NCBI GenBank assembly: GCA_035610365.1 | Contig: CM069436.1 | Coordinates: 54,761,505 to 54,825,504, forward strand | Direction of reading: 5' to 3' | DNA: 64,000 bases | DNA from: Aquatica leii | Taxonomy: Eukaryota > Arthropoda > Insecta > Coleoptera > Lampyridae | Shown: positions 38,301 through 47,300 of the stretch, piece by piece | Numbering within the stretch: the first letter of the stretch is position 1 | Layout of the letters: each line of letters opens with the position of its first letter | The notes under the pieces: model-generated | The model's input: the letters and a program-made list of their open reading frames with translations, nothing else | The model's database searches: none | What the model was told of the DNA's origin: nothing | Position numbers and translations under genes: made by a program

Positions 38301-41300
38301 TTGTTTTATTGATTATTATAATCATTTACGGTAAAATCGTTTTGGCAAATATCGATATTTTGAGTTTGATAATAATTGGTTTTTTTGTTACCAAAAGTAA
38401 TGACCATAAAGATTGAGGCATTTATTGTATATCTGTATAAGCTTTGCAATACCTTCCTTATAAAATCGTCCTGCCAATTACTTGAAGTGAGTTATGACGG
38501 TTTCTTTGAGATCCTCGTCGGTTTGGAAACGCTGCTCTCCAAGCCACTGTTTCAGTTCAGGGAAAAGATGGAAGTCACTCGGCGCTAGGTCGAAACTGTA
38601 TGTTTGAAAATGGCTCATTGAAATTGTTGAAAGAACTGTTGAATTACACCAGCACTGTGAGGATAGGCATTGTCATGGATTAGAACAATTCTAGGAGTCA
38701 GCAGGCTTCTTCTTTTGTGTTAATTAACTCCCCGTAGGCCAAAAAACGCTAAAGTTAGCGAGCACGAAGTTTTCTGTAGCGTAGAGTTTTCTGTAAGTAA
38801 CAACATAATTAACTTTGCTTTCTGCAACCGGGCATAAACGAGATGACCACCTAGTTAACTACATCGTCAAAGTCAACAATGCTAAACTCAAGTAAAGTGA
38901 ACTCACAGACTCTTGAAAGCATTTCAAGTTATTGAAAATTCCTGGATTGTTGGTCGATAAAAATTATTTTGGTGAATAGAATCGAAAGCTCATTTGATAA
39001 AACGTGATATTACAAACTTGAAGAGTCTCTTCAACAATAAGATATATTCAAATTTGTTTACATTAAAGTACCTACACTGAAAATACTTAAACTTTTTTTA
39101 GATTACAAATTAGAGGACCGTAATATGTTATTGAGATTAGCTTTATACCTTTTAGAAACACTTGCGAACAGAATAATCTGCATACTTAGAATACCATATC
39201 TTTTCAATGACTATTAAACAATGTTTCTCTGTAAGACTGGCGTTCATGCTGCCACACGTATTTACAAGTTACAATCAGGAGGTCAATGCTTTGTAACGCA
39301 CCATTCTCTGACTCCTCGATTCTATTGAGGCGAGTGCGAGGTCTTGTATCATTGTACTTATTGTACCCAAACATGCAAACATGATTAAACATCTTATTGG
39401 TTGATGTTAGAATGGTATACGCTTTCTAAATGGGCGAGAACTTTCTAGAAATCTAATTCGGGCTCTCAGAGTTATCTTTAAATATCAATAGGGCATTATG
39501 CAGTAGTGTTCGCGTAATCTGCAAAGGACCTGTGAGCGGAGCTTTTTTGCACGACTTTCTAGAGACTGCGCCGGCGTATCAGAACGCTACTTATTGTATT
39601 ATATTCGTATGGGTTCGTCGTGTCAATTTCATGTATTGCGCATGTAACGTGACAGGTCCTTTACAAGTTACGTGAACAATACACGGTAACGTTTCTACTA
39701 TGATCAGATCATGAACGTTTTACACGATCCTACACTTAGAATGTCTCTTACTAATAATATTATATATTTTACCAATAGTTTTTTATTTTTATGGTTGCTC
39801 AGCTTTCAGATGGACGTTTAGGCTTCTCAGAACTTCTAGACCTTAGCATTGCTTAAACATTCTCTGATCGTTTACGCAAATGTTTTTTTCCGGTGTATGG
39901 ACAGTAGGATTGTTGATTCTTTTTGTTACGCGGGTGTCGTGGTCTAATAGCTTGAAAACAGACATTGGGTAGGTTTCGCAGAGCGTTTAGGAAAGCTATA
40001 CAGTATATAAAGCCTGGATTTATCAAATTATTCTTATCCAAAAATGTAGTTATTACAATCCTGAGACTTTTTTAAATAACGCGTACTTTCAAGTCGTAAA
40101 ACTAAACAACGTTCGTTGATAAAGGAAACATTAGTTTCAGGGTTTTGAATCGTTATATTTATTAGTGTCTTTTATCTTTTTAATTGGAAAATAAAATATT
40201 ATTGGCGAAATGTAAAGATAAAATTTATTTATAATAGTTATAGTGGTAATGTATAAGTAATAACAAATTATAGTCTTTGTATTTAAATTAACAATTGTTT
40301 TGCTTACAAATAAATAACTTTTTCTGATGTTTTTAATTAAAGAATTATAGTTTTTATTATCGTAGAAAATATTAAGTATATAGTTCATTGTATTTTGTTA
40401 TTTAATCGTAGATTAAAATAGATAATTTAACGAAACTCAATGATCTCTTTACAAAAAATCGATTGCATTTTGTCCTGGAAGTGTAGTTACACGACTTCTC
40501 GTTGTAATTATTAGTCATATTATTTAGCGTAGTAGAACTACAGAGTAATACCTGTGCTAAACAATCATGAAAATACTTTTTTTTGTTTACCTTGATTGCC
40601 TTGTAACATTTGTACCAGGTTGGTTTACAGTACAATAATTTATAAATATTTTCGCAAATAAACACGTCGCATATTTATTTTAATTAATGTAAAAAAATCT
40701 AAATGTCTACCTTAAAAGATAATTTAGGATTTCACTTCTTTCCTAAAATTTTAGCAACTTTTGGCGGCATATTGATATTACCCTATCAGACTTTGCTCTA
40801 ATTTGCCCAACCTCGTATCTTTTATATTTACCGAAATCAGCCTAAGGAGTATATCATTTGATATTGTATTGTTTACAGTACGTTAAAAAATACATCTGAT
40901 TCGGAGTAATTTAAAGTATTGAACATTTATTATGTAATAGTGAAACAAGTTTTATTTAAATTCCAACATAAAATGTAGTACGAATTTGTTCAGATTTTTA
41001 AAACATCATACAAATAATTAAATGGCAAATAATCTCATTACGACTCAAAATGTGTGATATAACGCTTATGAACCTCAAAAAATTCAAAAGCCAAAACAAT
41101 ATAAGTTTATGTGGAAAACTTTGTTTAATTTGTAAATTTAAATGCTACAGCAATGGAAAATAACCAATGGTTGAGACGGAAATTTGTTTTGTAAATGTAC
41201 GAAAGTTTTTAGTTATCAAGTTAAAATCTAATAAAAAACAGTTGTGTACTCTTTTAATAAACGCTATTATTAGTTCAACCGGTTCTTTGTAATTCTTTAT

Positions 41301-44300
41301 AATTTAATTTTACATATTGATCGTGTTGGATGATAGAATACCATTAAAATTTATGTATGGATTTTCTCTTAATTGCAAAAGCATGGGGTTTTAAGAGAGC
41401 CCTCATTATAGTAGTGGGCACTTGTTTGTTACATTTCAAACGTTTGGTACACGTTTTTCGACAGTTTTATTCGACATTTATTTTACTAGAATGTATCTCA
41501 GTTGAAAAACTTGGGTTGCTGATATTTGCTAAAAGTCCGTTCGTGACTAGATTCTTCAGCGGAAGATTTAGAACTTCTTCTGTGAACATGTTTCAGTCTA
41601 TTCATCAGCAGAGCAGCAGAACTGAAAAAAACTAAAGCTGAATGTTTCCGAAACACTCCTTGAAGAACCTGTTTATTTTCTAACGATTTTTTTATTATCC
41701 TGACAAAACTAGTTTTGGGTACCATCTTAATTAATTTTTTGAAGTTATTTCATATAGAGTTTGGCTACAATCATCTAGATTTTTTTGAACTTGATTAGTA
41801 AGACCTGGTTTTTCAATTAGTGTTTAAACTCTGGATTAACTAAACTACAGTTCAATTTAAAATTCTGCTGTAATATTAGTCAGTACAAAACTCATAACGA
41901 AAGAATGTGCTAACTAATAATATGACAAAATTTTAAAATGAACCGTAGCTAATCCTAATTAAGTAAATTAATAATAGATGTCTTGTTCACTACCTCTCAC
42001 TGCTTGTCTAACAACCGATCATCTTATTTTTGATTTAGAATAATGGCAGATTATTACTACTGTAGTCTTTGGATCGTCTCATTATAGTTACTTTGCGTTG
42101 TTTTCCAACGATTCTTGCGTTTAAGTTTTCATTGCCGCAATGATGTCTTTTTCTTACTTGTTTTTATCTCGTAAATTTTCATGATGTCGGAAACCACCGA
42201 ATTCTTTTAAAAGTTGACTTCACATCTCCGGATCTACATTTCGATATTTACTGGTACTGATAAGTTTGCGAAAAAAACTTTCTGGAAAAACCAATATCGC
42301 TCATACTTATAAACTTGGTCCACCACCACTTTCATTAAAAACTGTGACGTAAATCTTTGTGAAATAAAACAGTACAACAAAGACGTGGAAAGAAGATGCA
42401 AATAAAATTAATTAACACGCAAAAGCACAGTTCGTTGACTGTCTTTCGCACGGCAAGAAGTGCAACGTTAACGAAACAAAAATATCCAAAAGCAGAAGAT
42501 TCAATTATAATCATTAAGGTTAACTTTGAAACTGAATATTAAAATTGACTATTGGAAGTAATAAATTATAAGGTACGCACTAAATATATACTTAACAAAT
42601 TATAATTTACACTTAAAATGAATTTAAAAACGAAAAATAACTTCAATAACTTAATGCGAAATTACTTAATGGTCTTAAAGAAAACGAAGTGAATACAACA
42701 AACTCAAATACTTGGTGTTTCACAAGAAAACGCACAAAATCAAACGACAGTTACAAAGCATGGACTAGGGAAGGTCAAAATCGTCGTAGACAAGGTTTGG
42801 GGGACGCAGACAAACAAATGAGGTGTAGTACAGTGTGTAGACTTTTACGTTGCGCGCTACCTGCACAAAACCCTGGTAAGGTCAACAATAAAGTATAATC
42901 CTTTGAAGTGATTACGAATGTATTACAGCATTTCTTTAGAAAAATACATAAGCAATTACTGCAATCTTTTAAAATCAAGTTCTTATATATTGTCGTATAC
43001 CTACACAAAAAATAAATAAAACTGGCGTATAATGTTATACTACTGAAAATACATAAATGATTAATTATTTCTTAAAGGACAAGTTCATTTTGACTTGAAT
43101 ATTACTCGTTTATTTTAAAATTTGAGTTACACCAATAACAGAGGCGTTACATGCTTGAAAATGTGAAAACGAATACAATAAAGTGATTAGAATGGAATTA
43201 TAATAAATAGAAGTGTTAATCGTATATATTTTTAAATTCTTAAACAATGAGACCTTCTTTAAGATAATGATAAAACGGAATTTCTAATAAACCAAATATT
43301 CAAGTTTTAACTAACTTTGTTACAAGTATTCGTTTATTTAAAAAAATATTTTATACAAAATTTTACATAATATTAATAATTAATCCAAATAATTATTATA
43401 TCCTACATATAAAAAAACCTAGTATTTGGTCCACAAACCATTCTTATCTACACAGTCTCTTAATCTATTGAGTTTACTAATGCTTCACAAACATTATTTA
43501 TGCTTAAGTACTGTAACTCAAATTTTGAAATAAATAAATAATATTGAAGTCAAAATAAAATTGCTTTTTAAGAAATATTTAATAACTGATGTATTTTCAG
43601 CAGTACTAATATTATACATGGGTTTTTATTTATTTTTTGAGTAGGTATACGACAATATAAAAACTTGATTCTTAAAGATTACAGTAATTCTTTATGTATT
43701 TTTCTAAAGAAATGTTTTAACACCTTCGTAATCACTTTAAAAGATAATACTTTATTGTCGACCTTACCAGGGTTTTGTGCAGGTAGCGCGCAACGTAAAA
43801 GTCTACACACTGTACCACCAACTTCGACTTATGGTAATAGAAGACCAATCAATCGCCTATTAATGGTTGGGTAATGCAAGTCGTTCTGTAACTCTTCGAA
43901 CGGTTTACCCTCGAATCAGAAGTTTAGGATTATAATCCTATCGGTCATATCTTATGCTGCTACTGACGGAATGGACTGGAATGGCATAGAGTAGTTTTCA
44001 GTGATTAATCCCGATTCTGTTTGGGGATGCATGATAGCCTTATGAGAGTCAGGCGAAGACGGAGAACGGCGCAATGTTGAATGTTCTGTCGAACGACATG
44101 TGCACTGTAGGGATTATGGTATGGGGTGCTATAGCCTATGGGAATAAGTCTTGTTTGGTATTCATTCGAGAAAATATGACCGCTTGTTTGAATCGATATT
44201 AAATTGATTTGGCACGTCGACGTTAGGACGATAGGATAGCTTATTGAAATCACAGATCAGTCTGGTAATGTCATAACTTTATTAAAGAACGCATAGAAAA

Positions 44301-47300
44301 AAACGGTCAGTTCTTATAATAATAACTTAATGTAACTACGTCTTAAATAATAACATTTATTTCGTATTTATTTTTATTTTTAGTGCCAGCAAATAATTTA
44401 GAAGAAGTATGTAGTTTTTAGAATAGTGAATTAAACATCATAGCATTATTTTTGATAATTTTTTCTTAACGGTGCGGTGTCTGATTATTCCATGTCAAAT
44501 CAACATGCCACTCGACTTGACCATTTCAGATTTTGTTGAAACTTTGTTTGTTTATACTCTCTGAAACCTTGAAGTCAAATATAATTTGAAAAGAGTTTTA
44601 TCTAATAGTTTTTTAGCTAGAAATATAAAAATAACAAAATATCGCGTATTTATACGTGCACTGAGAGCTAAAATATGCTCTAATTTGAGTTCTATAAATC
44701 TTAGAGAGTTCAGTAATAGTTCATTTTAAAGAGGATTTAATGAGCTTTTATTTTATACAACACTTGAAAAATTTTTATTAAACACAAATATTTATTGAAA
44801 TAGTGTTTTTTAATTTTTTTAGAATTTATATGTGTTTTTAAGTGAGGTTTTGTGAATACACCATAAACATTTTGCTAGTCCCCTTATTTCGCGCGCCCAG
44901 AGTGACTTGCAATCGATCGCATTATTAAACCAATTCCTAGTTCCTGGTCTTTGCAACTTTGGTTTCCGTTACACGGTAGCACTCCCTCCTCTTTTTTAAG
45001 GGACTAATGTCGCACGACGGAATAATTCGACGTTTAACTTGTTCCTAAGCTAGTTTCCAAGTCTCCGATAGGCCGACAACAGTTGATAGAGCACCGGACA
45101 GCGAGTCCCTGGTGGGGCTCTCTATCACCCTCTGATACTCGTGTTGCTGCCGCATCACGTCGCAGTCTCCTCTATCATACAAAATGGATTCCTCTGCTAC
45201 CTTGCAATGTTAGAACAGCCCTCGCTCTTTTCACAGTAATGCGCCAGTATACCGAGCTTCGAAATTGGAACTAGGTTCAGATTTACCGGCGTAGCATTTT
45301 TGATAGGACTATTTGTGTAGCACTGTTTTTCGGGTGCTGCGTCACAAAACTTTTACTTAACGTTTCGCTGATCATGCTGTCAGCTTCTTCAGAAGATTTC
45401 TAAGGACTGATGTTATTGTCTTGCGTTCCTCGTTATATACCGTCTTTCGACTCCGCTTCGCTGATCCGTGTTCGTGTTCTGGTCTGTTGATTAACAGCCT
45501 TTTCTGTTCTTCTGTTGGTATAGATGAGTCTTGGATCGTATTTCTTATGCGTCGTTCAATTTTCGCAGTAGGGTCCTTGTTTAGTTTTGTGTAATGGTCT
45601 AGGTCTAGTAGAGTGTCCATTTTCCTGATGTAGATGTTCTTATCCATTATTACTGTCGCGTTACCTTTGTCCGCTCGTAGAATGATTACTTTTTCATTCT
45701 TACGTAAGTCAAGTAACGCTCTTTCCTCATTCTTCGTTATGTTTCTTGATGGTGGTTTGGCTGTCCGTAAGATACGACAAGTTTCGTGTCTTATTTCTTC
45801 AGCATCTTCGATGGGTAGATTTGCAGATGGCACATTCCACTTGAGCGATGATCTCCTCTTTTGGTATTTTTGTAGGTGCGACTGCAAAGTTGAGTTCTTT
45901 GGCAAGTACTTTTGTTTGTGCTTCGGTTAGTTGTTGCTCCGAAAGATTGATGACTGTTTTTTTTTACTATTTGTTGAAACAAATATTAGTCAGATATGCA
46001 CCCCGGGCGCAATAATAAAAAATATTACAACAATGATAATTTTTACAATCAAAATCAATTAAAATGCCGCCCTGTTTATAAGAAAGGACGATATGCCGAA
46101 AACAGGTACTGTTTCTTTAACAGTAAGTGTGAATTTTTAAAACAAAGGACACTATAAGCGATTAAAAATATGATACAACATATTTATTAAATATGTGCTA
46201 ACCAAACCCATAATTTTTGTAATAGAGTCGACATTTTAATGAAATTTAAAGTCGTATCTTGCAGTGTACTTTTAAAAATATATATTCTTTACAAAGAACG
46301 ATTAATAAAATTGAGATTTTTTTGATTGCAATAGTTTTTACTTAATTAGTATATTACATTCTCACCCTTCTTACAAAAAATATTTTCTACATTTAATCAT
46401 ATCTTAATATGTATGTATTTTTATCATAACTTCTGATCTCATTATGGTCCCACTTAGAAATTTTTATAGTGTATTCACAAAACCTCACTTAAAACCATAT
46501 TGTAATGAATTTTAATAACTAATTTACGAAATATTTACACGATTACAACTACACGTAACTAATTAAATCTAACGGTATTTAAGAAAAACACTTACATTAA
46601 TGTGTATATTACTATCACTAGGTCCGCACATTTTAATTTTATCTAAAACTGATGCTTGTTTATGTTAACAACTCGTACCCGACGTATTTACATATGTTTC
46701 ACTAGCACTGGCATTTTAATTATCTTAGCACACACTTATTTATTTAAACCGACAAAAATCTTCTTCTCGATTCAATTCGAAAAACTGACCTTAGCTCCTT
46801 TGAATACTTTTTATTGTTACCTGTGCCTAGAATGTTTTACCTCTTTCGGTCATTGTTGACAGTAGTTGACAATAACTTCGAGAACCGTTCAATATTTAAA
46901 TAAAAAAACTGGTGTGGTCACCGCACGATTTTCCTATAAGGAATGATGAAGGCAGTCTACATATTTTTTTATGGTTTTGTTGTCATAAAACCATTTTGAA
47001 GTGATATGTACACGTTTGTATCGACTTCCTAGCATGCTATAATTTTTTTGAAATTAAGATATAACCGAAATATGGCAAATGGAGCTTATGTTGTCATATC
47101 GACTAACCCTTATATTTGTGCGCCTCGATATTACTTGCCCTTTTAGTAAATCAGTAAAAATAATCGTCGCAGGCAAGATTCGAATTCATTTTAAATTATA
47201 AATTAAATATCTAATAAACTGTTAATGTTAGAATTTTTTTTTATTTGAATAAATTGTTAGAAAGAATTATCTCTATAAGAAACTATAAAAATAATTCGAA

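Larger units (their letters stand above)
42689..44245 (+). pseudogene. Tc1-like transposase pseudogene, split by another element
   Basis: The right part (43,815-44,245) reads across frames as SVTLRTVYPRIRSLGL, then EWHRVVFSD.SRFCLG with the first catalytic site (Asp kept, following codon a stop, about 43,985-44,025). MRVRRRR, MVWGAIAYGNKS and LVFIRENMT follow. The left part (42,689-42,828) is weaker: a basic, Gln-rich stretch that suits the end of the DNA-binding domain. Between them lies a 982-bp element flanked by TA. The last catalytic region is absent. Several stops and frame changes make the gene dead. Confidence 0.7.

Noticed and set aside
41520-41560. A further hammerhead-like core on the minus strand (CTGAAGA...CGAAC)
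   Set aside because: The GAAA box is imperfect and no stem II pairs.
42775-43874. Two frames sharing CAGSAQRKSLHTV on opposite strands
   Set aside because: They are the two inverted 300-bp arms of a Tc1-type element, not a gene pair.
45634-45930. Plus-strand 98-codon frame
   Set aside because: Antisense shadow of the Penelope-like frame.
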